DNA from: an uncultured Azospirillum sp.
GTDB lineage: Bacteria; Pseudomonadota; Alphaproteobacteria; RF32; CAG-239
Direction of reading: 5' to 3'
Assembly: GCA_947383875.1 (NCBI GenBank)
Contig: CANDEX010000045.1
Coordinates: forward strand, 1-13,350
Length of the DNA: 13,350 bases
A model generated the notes under the pieces. It saw only the letters and a program-made list of their open reading frames with translations. It ran no database searches and was not told the DNA's origin. Both the position numbers and the translations under genes were made by a program. Positions 1 through 6,926 of this stretch are shown here, piece after piece. Position 1 is the first letter of the stretch. Each line of letters begins with the position of its first letter.

Positions 1-1
1 G

Positions 2-1318
2 ATTGTCGGCCTGTTCTGTGCTTGGGTTTTGTATCGGGAAAATGCAACTCGTATATTGGTTATGGCTGCGGATTATGCACTGGCTAAAAAGATGGTACGC
101 AATGTCAAACGTATTATTGAGCAGCATCCTTTAACCAAAAGCCTTAAACCGTCAAAACTTGACCAATGGGCCGCAGATCAGTTCACAATTAACCGGAAGT
201 TGGAACTTCGTGATCCGTCAATGTTGGCAAAAGGAATAGGTGCCAATATCACCGGATTACGCGCAGATTTAATAATTTGTGACGATGTTGAAGTTCCTAA
301 AAACTGTGATACCGCGTTAAAACGCATGGATATGCGGGAGAAACTGGAAGAACTGGATTACATCCTGACACCGGGCGGAATGCAGCTCTATATCGGAACA
401 CCGCATACTTTTTATACGATTTATCAGGTATCAGCGGATAAGAATAAGCCGGAGATAGAGCCTTTTCTGCTGAATTTTAAAAAACTGGAAATTCCGATTC
501 TTGATAGAAAAAACCGCAGTGCATGGCCGGAGCGTTTTTCTTTGGAAAAGATTGCCTCTCTGCGGCAACGTTCGGGAGAAAACAAGTTTCTTTCTCAGAT
601 GATGCTGCAGCCGGTCAATTTCCGTGACAGTATATTAAATCCCGAACGACTGGTGGCTTATGCTGCAGAGTTGTCTGTTTCCTATGCTAACGGCCGTGAA
701 GTTTTGCGGTTGGGTGACAAACGCTTGCTGTCGGCATCCTGTTGGTGGGATCCGTCATTTGCCGCCAAATCGGGAGATAACAGTGTTATTGCCTGCGTTT
801 TTACGGATGAGGAGGGAAAATTCTGGCTGCATGATTTGGAATATATCCGAGTAGACAACAGTCAGGAAGATAATATGGCCTCTCTGCAGTGTGAAAAAGT
901 TGCTGATTTTATAGAGCGCAATCATTTGCCGTCGGTTCGGGTTGAAGCCAATGGGATAGGAAAATTTTTGCCTGGTATTTTGAAACAAACACTGCAGAGG
1001 CGTAAAATTCGTTCGGCAGTGATGGAAATGTATTCAACATCCAATAAAGCCACACGGATTCTGGAGGCTTTTGAGGTGTTGTTAGCCGAAAAGGCATTGA
1101 ATGCTCACAGCAAAATCTGGACGACGTCTTTTATTGAAGAAATGCGAGATTGGAGCCCTGAAGGTAATATGCATGATGATGCGCTTGATGCTGTTGCCGG
1201 TTGTCTGTCATCCGAACCGATACGCTTTACGGCTGCTGTCGACGGTAAAGATTTTAAACGCTTTAACTGGCAGGGTGCATCCGGTCAGTTTAAGGCTTTG
1301 TCTGATTTTAATATATAA
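2..1318 (+). CDS. Phage terminase large subunit, T7 gp19-like (5' partial)
   Basis: ATP-driven DNA packaging motor and nuclease that loads viral DNA into the prohead through the portal. The frame is open from base 2, so the N-terminus with the Walker A loop lies upstream; the first visible residues (IVGLFCAWVLYR) fit the helix that follows Walker A. Numbering from the TTG at 29, the Walker B block LIICDDVE is at 81-88, followed by the coupling segment LYIGTPHT at 120-127. SQMMLQPV at 189-196 ends the ATPase domain. The RNase H-like nuclease follows, with likely metal ligands D241 (WWDPSFAAKSGDNS), E306 (RVEANG) and the HDDALDA motif at 382-388. The DDVE-to-GTP-x-T spacing is typical of T7-like podovirus terminases, and the protein looks complete and functional apart from the window edge. 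It heads a run of co-directional virion genes; the next gene starts 10 bases after its stop. Confidence 0.93.
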   Translation: MVGLFCAWVLYRENATRILVMAADYALAKKMVRNVKRIIEQHPLTKSLKPSKLDQWAADQFTINRKLELRDPSMLAKGIGANITGLRADLIICDDVEVPKNCDTALKRMDMREKLEELDYILTPGGMQLYIGTPHTFYTIYQVSADKNKPEIEPFLLNFKKLEIPILDRKNRSAWPERFSLEKIASLRQRSGENKFLSQMMLQPVNFRDSILNPERLVAYAAELSVSYANGREVLRLGDKRLLSASCWWDPSFAAKSGDNSVIACVFTDEEGKFWLHDLEYIRVDNSQEDNMASLQCEKVADFIERNHLPSVRVEANGIGKFLPGILKQTLQRRKIRSAVMEMYSTSNKATRILEAFEVLLAEKALNAHSKIWTTSFIEEMRDWSPEGNMHDDALDAVAGCLSSEPIRFTAAVDGKDFKRFNWQGASGQFKALSDFNI

Positions 1319-1328
1319 GGAAAGAAAA

Positions 1329-1616
1329 ATGTTAAACGAATTGTTGAATTGGATAGCCATGATTGAGCTTCCGATTTTTGCGGCGTTATTCCGCATGATT
1401 ATTAAACAACGGCGTGATTTTGAAGATTGTCTGTTGGAGCTTCGCGGTCACACAGACACTAGGGTGGATATAGGAAAAGAAGCCTTGGCTGATTTCAAGC
1501 TCCATGTTGCCCGTAATTATGTTTCGACCAATTATCTGAAAGATGTCGAAAACCGTCTGACCAATCATTTGCTGCGGATTGAAAAGAAATTGGATGAAGT
1601 AGGGAGGAACAGATGA
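1329..1616 (+). CDS. Small phage membrane/coiled-coil protein, possible lysis accessory
   Basis: This 95-aa protein starts at ATG 1329 behind an AAGGAAAG ribosome-binding site; a longer reading of the frame would run back into the terminase gene. Residues 1-25 form one hydrophobic/amphipathic helix (LLNWIAMIELPIFAALFRMII). The remainder is charged and helical (DFEDCLLELR, a KDVENRLTNHLLRIEKKLDEV coiled-coil-like tail). One membrane anchor plus a coiled coil resembles small lysis accessory or spanin-like proteins, but I do not recognise a named family. Its stop overlaps the start of the cell-wall hydrolase as ATGA, implying translational coupling, and the holin lies one gene further on. A role in lysis is inferred from that position only. 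Confidence 0.7.
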   Translation: MLNELLNWIAMIELPIFAALFRMIIKQRRDFEDCLLELRGHTDTRVDIGKEALADFKLHVARNYVSTNYLKDVENRLTNHLLRIEKKLDEVGRNR

Positions 1617-2029
1617 GTGACAGAGACATTGACGTATTGGCAAGAACCATTTACGGCGAGGCCAGAGGCGAGAGCATTTCAGGAATGGAAGCTGTCGCCT
1701 CTGTCGTTTTAAACCGGGTTGCATTCAGCAAACGTCGTGGTCGTTATTGGTGGGGAAACAACGTCCATGACGTTTGCCGAAAACCGCAACAGTTTTCCTG
1801 CTGGAACAAGGATGACCCTAACTATCGTCTTGTTTCAAAGGTTTCTGACAGTGATCTTATCTTTTGCATATGCAAAAGAGTAGCTGCGCGAGCCGTTGCC
1901 GGGTTGCTGGAAGATAAAACCGGCTGTGCAACCCATTACCATACCAAACAAGTTTGGCCGGTATGGGCAAGAGGTAAAATCCCCTGTGCCGAAATTGGTC
2001 ATCATTTTTTTTATAACGATATCGAATAG
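1613..2029 (+). CDS. Cell-wall hydrolase, SleB/Hydrolase_2-type endolysin
   Basis: A 138-aa peptidoglycan hydrolase of the SleB (Hydrolase_2) family, expected to cut the glycan strands for virion release. Features visible: ARTIYGEARGE at residues 10-20, with E16 as the probable catalytic acid; the helix AVASVVLNRV at 27-36; FSCW at 61-64; THYH at 107-110, followed by WPVWA; and IGHHFFY at 128-134. These are the family's usual conserved blocks in the usual order. There is no signal peptide or membrane segment, so export would need the neighbouring holin, as for classical endolysins. The start codon overlaps the upstream stop, and the preceding AGGGAGGA is a strong ribosome-binding site. The holin start follows 10 bases after its stop. 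Spore-cortex SleB proteins share the fold, but the phage context makes endolysin the better name. Confidence 0.9.
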   Translation: MSDRDIDVLARTIYGEARGESISGMEAVASVVLNRVAFSKRRGRYWWGNNVHDVCRKPQQFSCWNKDDPNYRLVSKVSDSDLIFCICKRVAARAVAGLLEDKTGCATHYHTKQVWPVWARGKIPCAEIGHHFFYNDIE

Positions 2030-2039
2030 GGAGAAGGTG

Positions 2040-2381
2040 ATGACTGTCTTACATAAAAAATGTCTGACGGCAGCAGTCAATTGCGGCACGGAAATCATGC
2101 GTCGATTAAGTCAGCCGCTGACAGAAAGCGGTTTGAGTCGGTTTGAACGTCTTTGGCGGCCGACCTTTGGTTATGCGGTATCCCTGACTTGGGTGCTTCA
2201 TATGCTGACCGTGTGTTATGTGGTGTGGAGTGATAATCCCCGCGCCCCGGAAATTATTATGGCTTTAGTTGAAACAACATCTTTGTGGAGTGTGGCACTC
2301 ACCGTGATGGGGGTGTCTGTTGTTAAGGGGACATCCGTCCGTTCATCAGCTAAACGCAACGTCACAAAGACCAAACTCTGA
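2040..2381 (+). CDS. Putative holin, GTA_holin_3TM/DUF3154-like
   Basis: A 113-aa membrane protein starting at ATG 2040 after GGGAGAAGG. An amphipathic N-terminal segment (residues 15-40, SQPLTESGLSRFERLWRP) leads into two clear hydrophobic helices at about 43-63 and 72-95. The tail is basic (KGTSVRSSAKRNVTKTK). The RP-x-x-x-Y entry into the first helix, the short second helix and the Lys/Arg-rich end match the 3-TM holins described for phages and gene transfer agents of alphaproteobacteria, though only two helices are obvious here. It would form inner-membrane holes that let the upstream hydrolase reach the wall. Immediate linkage to a SleB-type hydrolase supports the call. The family assignment is from memory of the pattern, not from a profile search. 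Confidence 0.75.
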   Translation: MTVLHKKCLTAAVNCGTEIMRRLSQPLTESGLSRFERLWRPTFGYAVSLTWVLHMLTVCYVVWSDNPRAPEIIMALVETTSLWSVALTVMGVSVVKGTSVRSSAKRNVTKTKL

Positions 2382-2402
2382 TTTTTTATGAAAGGAAAAA
2401 CT

Positions 2403-2615
2403 ATGGGAGGAACATTTAAAGCTCCAAAAGTTCACCAACGGGTCATCCCTGTTGTTGATACCGAAGCAGAGGCAAAAAAGCGTGCCGAAATCCAAAAAGA
2501 AGAGACACTGGAACGTCAGCGTCGCGGACAGGAAAGCACGATAAGAACATCTTATTCGGGAATATTGGGAGAGAAAGAAGATAATCTCAAACGCAAAAAT
2601 CTTTTGGGAGAATAA
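2403..2615 (+). CDS. Small conserved phage protein (STIxTS...LLGE type), function unknown
   Basis: A 70-aa hydrophilic protein. I choose ATG 2403 because the in-frame ATG at 2388 is part of the ribosome-binding sequence ATGAAAGGAAAAA. Residues 19-40 form a charged helix (AEAKKRAEIQKEETLERQRR). It is followed by the RGQxSTIRTSYSGILG turn and a C-terminal KRKNLLGE. Small proteins with an ST-I-x-TS-x-x-G-x-LG segment and a terminal K-x-LLG tail are common next to portal genes of podovirus-like phages. They have no established function that I know of. It sits between holin and portal and ends two bases before the portal ATG, so it is probably translationally linked to the portal. A structural or assembly role is only inferred. 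Confidence 0.75.
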   Translation: MGGTFKAPKVHQRVIPVVDTEAEAKKRAEIQKEETLERQRRGQESTIRTSYSGILGEKEDNLKRKNLLGE

Positions 2616-2617
2616 GC

Positions 2618-4159
2618 ATGGAACAACAATTGGAAAAGCTTGTCCGTCGTTATCAGAAAGCTTCCGAACGAAAACAATATTGGGAACCATACTGGAAAGA
2701 GTGTTATGAATATGCTTTTCCGTTGCGTGAAAATGTTAGTTCGGAACTATATGGCGGCGATTACGGCTCCAAAAAAAATCTTTGTCTCTATGACGGTACC
2801 GCGCCGGATGCGGTGGATCAGCTGGCGTCTTCACTGCTCTCCGAATTGACACCGCCATGGGCGAAATGGTTTGGCTTAAAACCCGGAAGTGAATTAAAAC
2901 CGCAAGAGCAGGATCAAGTGGCTCCCACACTGGAAAAGACATCAGACATTATGCTGCAAAATTTTGAACATTCTAATTTTGCGGTAGAAGTTCATCAATG
3001 TTATTTAGATTTGGTAACGGCGGGAACAGCCTGTTTAATGTTTGAGGAAGCTCCGGTTGGAGAAGCAACAGCTTTTCATTTTTATGCCGTCCCCTTAAGA
3101 GAAATAGCCATAGAGGAAAGCGCAGACGGAAAAATTGATACGACTTTCCGCTGCTCAAAGCTAAATTTGGATGGAATTCAAACCAGATTTCCCGAAGCGC
3201 AAATTCCGCCGTCTGTTGCGGATAGATGTCATGAAGACCGAGAATATCAGTTGAAAGTGATTGAAGCCGTGTTGCCGCGTCATTGTAATGCCGGTGGTTG
3301 CGGTTATCAATATACGGCTTTTGCTTGGGATGAAAATGGCGGAGAACAGGACAGCTTTATCCTGAGGGAAGGTGTGTTTGAAACATCTCCCTTCATTAAT
3401 TTTCGCTGGTTGAAAGCACCAGGAGAAATTTATGGTCGTTCACCGGTGATGAAAGCTTTGCCTGATATTAAAACAGCCAACAAGGTTGTCGAACTGATTT
3501 TGAAAAATGCATCAATTTCAGTTACCGGTATTTGGCAGGCTGATGACGATGGTATTTTGAATCCGGATAATATTAAGCTGATTCCCGGAGCGATTATTCC
3601 CAAAGCTGTTGGTTCAAAAGGGCTGACTCCTTTGGCTGCTCCCGGTGATTTTGATTTGTCGCAGTTGATATTGAGTGATTTGCGCCAGCGAATTAATCAT
3701 GCGCTGCTGGCTGATCGTTTGGCTCAGATTGATACGCCCAATATGACCGCAACCGAAGTCTTGGAACGCTCTGCCGAGATTGCCAGAATTCTTGGTGCCT
3801 CATTCGGACGTTTGCAGTCTGAACTGCTGACTCCTCTGCTGAAAAGAGCGTTTTACATCTTGCGGCGGCGGGGTGATATTCTCAATTTTGACCTCGATGG
3901 CAAAATTGTTGACCTGCAATATAAATCTCCTTTGGCATTGGCTCAATCTCGGAAAGACATCAGCAATGTTACCGAATGGGTGAAAATGCTGTCGTCATTC
4001 GGAGCAGATGCTTTGGCTGCGGTGGATGTTTCGGAGGCATCGCGCTGGTTAGGACGAACACTCTGTGTTCCAACCAACCTGATTCGTGAAACTGAAGAAA
4101 ATATTCCGGAAGAACAGCAGATGATGGACGGAGGAGAAGAAAATGTTGCAGGAATGTGA
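2618..4159 (+). CDS. Head-to-tail connecting (portal) protein, T7 gp8-like
   Basis: A 513-aa protein of the podovirus head-tail connector family (T7 gp8, Head-tail_con), which forms the dodecameric portal through which the terminase packages DNA and to which the tail attaches. Features seen: an N-terminal LVRRYQKASERKQYWEPYW helix followed by CYEYAFPLREN (residues 8-39); LYDGTAPDAVDQLASSLLSELTPP (58-81) with the motif W-A-K-W-F; the middle wing region with FINFRWLKAPGEIYGRSPVMKALPDIK (about 263-289), the most conserved stretch of the family; and MTATEVLERSAEIARILGASFGRL (about 374-397) in the C-terminal crown. The length is normal for the family and no breaks are seen. It overlaps the next gene by 17 bases. 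The short C-terminal tail is acidic and Met/Glu-rich. Confidence 0.95.
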   Translation: MEQQLEKLVRRYQKASERKQYWEPYWKECYEYAFPLRENVSSELYGGDYGSKKNLCLYDGTAPDAVDQLASSLLSELTPPWAKWFGLKPGSELKPQEQDQVAPTLEKTSDIMLQNFEHSNFAVEVHQCYLDLVTAGTACLMFEEAPVGEATAFHFYAVPLREIAIEESADGKIDTTFRCSKLNLDGIQTRFPEAQIPPSVADRCHEDREYQLKVIEAVLPRHCNAGGCGYQYTAFAWDENGGEQDSFILREGVFETSPFINFRWLKAPGEIYGRSPVMKALPDIKTANKVVELILKNASISVTGIWQADDDGILNPDNIKLIPGAIIPKAVGSKGLTPLAAPGDFDLSQLILSDLRQRINHALLADRLAQIDTPNMTATEVLERSAEIARILGASFGRLQSELLTPLLKRAFYILRRRGDILNFDLDGKIVDLQYKSPLALAQSRKDISNVTEWVKMLSSFGADALAAVDVSEASRWLGRTLCVPTNLIRETEENIPEEQQMMDGGEENVAGM

Positions 4160-4364
4160 TACCCGGCAGATGTCTGAGAGCGAAATCCGTGAGGCTTTCG
4201 TCAAATGCTTTGCCGGTCGGGAGGGAACAATCGTCCTCTCTCATCTTAAACGTCTGACCCTCAAACGCTGGCTTGGACCTGACTGTTCGGCGGATGAACT
4301 TCGTCATCTGGAAGGACAGCGCGGTCTGGTCGGTTATATTCTGGCTTTGGCGTCAGTTGATTAA
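4143..4364 (+). CDS. Small phage protein, Bbp19-like
   Basis: A 73-aa protein starting inside the last 17 bases of the portal gene, with the GGAGGAGAAG just before it as ribosome-binding site. The pattern is EAFVKCFAGREGTIVLSHL, then RWLGPD, then HLEGQRGLVGYILALA. It matches the small Bbp19-like family found directly after portal genes in podoviruses of Proteobacteria (aF-x-x-x-F-x-x-x-x-G-x-x-VL-x-x-L ... EGxR-x-LV). The biochemical role is not established as far as I know; position suggests virion assembly. The family resemblance is recognised by eye. Confidence 0.75.
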   Translation: MLQECDTRQMSESEIREAFVKCFAGREGTIVLSHLKRLTLKRWLGPDCSADELRHLEGQRGLVGYILALASVD

Positions 4365-4385
4365 TTTTTAATGAAAGGAAAACAA

Positions 4386-5099
4386 ATGCAAAACAATAAA
4401 CCTGAAAATTTACTTGAACAAGGCGCGTCTCTTGCGTCGCAAGTAGAAAAGTCTTCCGGCTGTCCGGCCAAACTCCCCCAAAAATTCTGGGATGAACAAA
4501 ATCAACGGATTAAACTGGAAGAACTGATTGATGATTATAATTATATGGCCAGCCGCGATGAAAATCTGGTAGAAACCAATCAGCGCAATATGCCAGCCAG
4601 TTATGATCAGTATCAGATTAATATTCCGAATGAGTTGTTGGATCATGATGAAGAATTGTTCAAACAGTTTTATGAACATGGCTTTACTAATGATCAGGCT
4701 CAATTCGTTTATGATTTGGCCAACGAACGTGTCATTCCGGTTCTTGATCGGTTGACCGTCAGTTTTGAGGCGCAGAAACAACTGGCCAAACTCAGTGCTT
4801 ATTTTGGCGGACAGGAGCGCTTTGATGAAGCTTCCCGTCAAATTTCAGCCTGGGCAAAACAAAATCTGCGTCCGGAAGTCTACGATGCTCTGGCTTCAAC
4901 CGCTGAGGGCGTTATAGCCTTGTATAAGATGATGTCGTCCAATGAACCGCTGCTGGGCAGAGAAACCGGCTTTGACGGAGAGTTGAGCGAACAAAGCTTA
5001 CGCAAGATGATGGAAGACCCGCGTTATTGGCGTGATAAGGACACAGCCTATATCAACAAAATAACGAAAGGCTTCCAAAAACTCTACCCTGAAAAATAA
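4386..5099 (+). CDS. Scaffold/capsid-assembly-like protein (T7 gp9 position)
   Basis: A 237-aa acidic, helical protein in the scaffold position between portal and major capsid genes. I start it at ATG 4386; the in-frame ATG at 4371 belongs to the ribosome-binding sequence ATGAAAGGAAAAC. Features: an early LPQKFWDEQNQRIKLEELIDDYNYM helix (about residues 30-54), a long central helical region with FTNDQAQFVYDLANERVIPVLDRL, and a C-terminal signature MMEDPRYWRDKDTAYINKITKGFQKLY in the last 30 residues. This DPRYWRD-x-D-x-x-x-I-x-K-x-x-x-GF-x-x-LY ending is one I associate with capsid assembly proteins of alphaproteobacterial phages. Such proteins nucleate coat assembly and leave before packaging. 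The gene's last codons and stop form part of a terminator hairpin. Confidence 0.8.
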   Translation: MQNNKPENLLEQGASLASQVEKSSGCPAKLPQKFWDEQNQRIKLEELIDDYNYMASRDENLVETNQRNMPASYDQYQINIPNELLDHDEELFKQFYEHGFTNDQAQFVYDLANERVIPVLDRLTVSFEAQKQLAKLSAYFGGQERFDEASRQISAWAKQNLRPEVYDALASTAEGVIALYKMMSSNEPLLGRETGFDGELSEQSLRKMMEDPRYWRDKDTAYINKITKGFQKLYPEK

Positions 5100-5117
5100 A
5101 CCGTTCAGGGTTTTTTT
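5086..5117 (+). terminator. Hairpin terminator between scaffold and capsid genes
   Basis: An 8-bp perfect stem, ACCCTGAA (5086-5093) with TTCAGGGT (5104-5111), has a 10-base loop holding the scaffold stop codon and is followed directly by T5112-5117. It is a textbook intrinsic terminator shape placed only 38 bases before the capsid ATG. Since no convincing promoter is visible in that gap, it may act as a partial terminator or a processing/stability hairpin at the start of the capsid mRNA. Confidence 0.75.
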
Positions 5118-5155
5118 GTACTTAATTTCAAACATTTTTAATTGGAGAAAAAAAT

Positions 5156-5995
5156 ATGTCTACTCAAGTCAGCGAGTCTTTTATTAAACAATTCGAAGCC
5201 GATGTGCATTTGTCTTACCAGCAAAACGGTTCAAAATTGAGAAATACGGTTCGTACCAAAAATAATGTCAAAGGGTCATCCACTGTTTTTCAGAAGGTCG
5301 GCAAAGGCTCTGCCTCTCAGAAAGCCCGTCACGGACTTGTTCCGGTAATGTCGCTTGACCACTCCCCGGTGGAATGCGAATTGCAGGATTTTTATGCCGG
5401 TGATTGGGTTGATGCTCTTGATGAATTGAAAGTCAGCATTGATGAACGTCGTGTTATTGCCAATTCAGGAGCCTATGCCTTGGGTCGCAAAACAGATGAA
5501 TTGATTATTGAGGCTTTGTCAACCGCTCCGGCGGATAATGATGTCGGAGATTTTAGCAAAGCTCTGAGCAAAAAAGACATTTTAGACGCTTTTGCTCAAT
5601 TAAACAGTAATGATGTGCCTGATGATGGGCAGCGTTTTGGCCTGGTCGGCCCTCACCAGTGGAATGCTTTGCTGAATATTCCGGAATTTTCTAATTCAGA
5701 TTATGCAGGAGACAATATGCCGTTTCTTAAAGGAACGGAAAGCCGCAAGTGGCTGGGGATTAACTGGATTATGCATACCGGCCTGCCATTAAACGGAACC
5801 GAACGTCAGTGTTTTATTTTTCATAAAACCGCCATTGGTCATGCGAGCGGTCAAGATGTAAAAAGCGACATCACCTGGCATGGCGATCATGCGGCTCACT
5901 TTGTCAATAACATGATGAGTCAGGGAGCTTGCCTGATTGATCCGACCGGTGTCGTCCGTATCAAAAGCAAAGAAGCTTCTTCAATCGCTGCGTAA
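5156..5995 (+). CDS. Major capsid protein
   Basis: A 279-aa coat protein that forms the icosahedral shell. Its ATG at 5156 follows a clear TTGGAGA ribosome-binding site. The sequence runs: an N-terminal SESFIKQFEADVHLSYQQNGSKLRNTVR segment, FQKVGKGSA (about 46-54), the strand region LDHSPVECELQDFYAGDWVDALDELK (about 67-92), and RRVIANSGAYALGRKTDELIIEAL (about 96-119). The C-terminal half is rich in beta structure (RFGLVGPHQWNALLNIPEF, WLGINWIMHTGLP, DITWHGDHAAHFVNNMMSQGACLIDPTGVVRIK). This is the pattern of the major capsid proteins of podovirus-like alphaproteobacterial prophages, which are shorter than T7 gp10A. Its place directly after the scaffold gene and before the tail adaptor supports the call. 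The gene is intact and flanked by hairpins, which fits separately controlled, high expression. Confidence 0.9.
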   Translation: MSTQVSESFIKQFEADVHLSYQQNGSKLRNTVRTKNNVKGSSTVFQKVGKGSASQKARHGLVPVMSLDHSPVECELQDFYAGDWVDALDELKVSIDERRVIANSGAYALGRKTDELIIEALSTAPADNDVGDFSKALSKKDILDAFAQLNSNDVPDDGQRFGLVGPHQWNALLNIPEFSNSDYAGDNMPFLKGTESRKWLGINWIMHTGLPLNGTERQCFIFHKTAIGHASGQDVKSDITWHGDHAAHFVNNMMSQGACLIDPTGVVRIKSKEASSIAA

Positions 5996-6020
5996 CTTCA
6001 ATTTATGAAAGGAAAAAATA

Positions 6021-6284
6021 ATGTCTTTTAATTCTAAAAACTTCAGCGTTATGGCTTATGCCAATGGTTTTACTCTTTGGAATTATACCACGCCTGATGC
6101 TTTGAGCGATGTTAATGCTGAGGGGTATTTTAATGATATCGCGCCCTTTGCACGTATCGGAGATATGGTTTTAACCATTACCGGTGCGGAGGAAACGATA
6201 ACCCCGGCAATTCTGGCGGTAACGTCTATTGCTGATGGGGCGGTTGCTGTTTCTGACTTTACATCCGCATCGGCAGCAGCATAA
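6021..6284 (+). CDS. Small capsid-adjacent protein, possible decoration protein
   Basis: An 87-aa protein starting at ATG 6021 behind ATGAAAGGAAAAAAT. The sequence has MAYANGFTLWNYTTPDALSDVNAEGYF followed by a compact beta-rich region (ARIGDMVLTITG, ILAVTSIADGAVAVSDF) and a small Ala/Ser tail. A similar LW-x-Y-x-T-x-D ... GYF ... GD layout recurs in small proteins after podovirus-like capsid genes. They may decorate or stabilise the head, but I know of no direct proof. It is followed by a strong terminator, so with the capsid gene it makes a two-gene unit. No transmembrane segment or signal peptide is seen. Confidence 0.75.
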   Translation: MSFNSKNFSVMAYANGFTLWNYTTPDALSDVNAEGYFNDIAPFARIGDMVLTITGAEETITPAILAVTSIADGAVAVSDFTSASAAA

Positions 6285-6313
6285 CGATTTGAATAACTGA
6301 TAGCATATATGGC

Positions 6314-6344
6314 AGGAGAAGCTCTTTGGGGCTTCTCCTTTTTT
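6314..6344 (+). terminator. Hairpin terminator after the capsid unit
   Basis: A 9-bp perfect stem, AGGAGAAGC (6314-6322) with GCTTCTCCT (6331-6339), has an 8-base loop and runs into a T tract (T6339-6344). It separates the capsid and capsid-adjacent genes from the tail adaptor. The position corresponds to the terminator after gene 10 of T7, which is partly read through to the tail genes; the same use here is inference. Confidence 0.85.
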
Positions 6345-6356
6345 ATGGAGAAAATA

Positions 6357-6926
6357 ATGACTTATACCAATATCGGCATTTGCTCAAATGCTCTGTTAAA
6401 AATTGGCGCAGAGGGCATTACCTCATTTGAGGATGGTACGGCGGAAGCTGAAATTGCCTGCAGCCTTTATCCAATGCTGCGGGACGGTCTGCTCTCGTCT
6501 TATCCGTGGAGTTTTGCCAAAGCACAGAAAACATTGCCCAGACTTTATAATGTGCCTGTAGCAGACTATCAATACGCTTACCTGCTTCCCAATGATTTTT
6601 TGCGGGTGATTTCGGCAGGTTCGGGAAATAGAGGGCGCGGCATAGAATACCGTATCTTTGAAAACCGCCTGCACACCAATGCATCAGAAGTGACGTTAAG
6701 TTACATTTTTCGCCCGCATGAAAGTTCATTTCCGGCATTTTTCTGCGAGGCTCTGATTGCAAAATTGGCAGCCGAGTTTTGTCTGCCTTTAACGGAAAGC
6801 ACCAGTCGGGCAGAAATGTTAAACCGTCAGGCGGAAGAGTTGCAAACTAAAGCCAGACTGGTTGATGCTCAGCAAAGCAGCCCACGGACTTTTGAAGACT
6901 ACAGTTTAATGGAGGCCAGATTATGA
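6357..6926 (+). CDS. Tail adaptor (tail tubular protein A, T7 gp11-like)
   Basis: A 189-aa protein that joins portal to tail nozzle. I choose ATG 6357, preceded by TGGAGA; the longer frame from 6309 would translate through the upstream terminator. Family features: ICSNALLKIGAEGITSFEDGTAEAEIACSLYPMLRDGLLSSYPWSFA (about 8-54), then YAYLLPNDFLRVI (about 74-86), IFENRLHTNASEVTLSYIFRP (about 102-122), FFCEALIAKLAAEFCLPLTES, and a C-terminal AELQTKARLVDAQQSSPRTF helix. The C-N-x-x-LLKIGA ... YPWSFA and Y-x-LP-x-D-x-L patterns are those of the podovirus gp11-like adaptors. Its stop overlaps the nozzle gene start as ATGA, so adaptor and nozzle are probably translated in step. Confidence 0.88.
   Translation: MTYTNIGICSNALLKIGAEGITSFEDGTAEAEIACSLYPMLRDGLLSSYPWSFAKAQKTLPRLYNVPVADYQYAYLLPNDFLRVISAGSGNRGRGIEYRIFENRLHTNASEVTLSYIFRPHESSFPAFFCEALIAKLAAEFCLPLTESTSRAEMLNRQAEELQTKARLVDAQQSSPRTFEDYSLMEARL

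Noticed and set aside
4410..4841. Minus-strand frame antisense to the scaffold-like gene
   Set aside because: Hydrophobic shadow of an acidic, Asn/Gln-rich coding region; the plus-strand protein has the recognised DPRYWRD signature.
5112..5155. Promoter between the first terminator and the capsid gene
   Set aside because: TTTAAT at 5137-5142 looks like a -10, but RNA would then start inside the ribosome-binding site, and no paired -35 is convincing.
6309..6356. Longer N-terminus of the tail adaptor
   Set aside because: These codons run through the terminator hairpin; ATG 6357 has its own ribosome-binding site and matches the normal family start.
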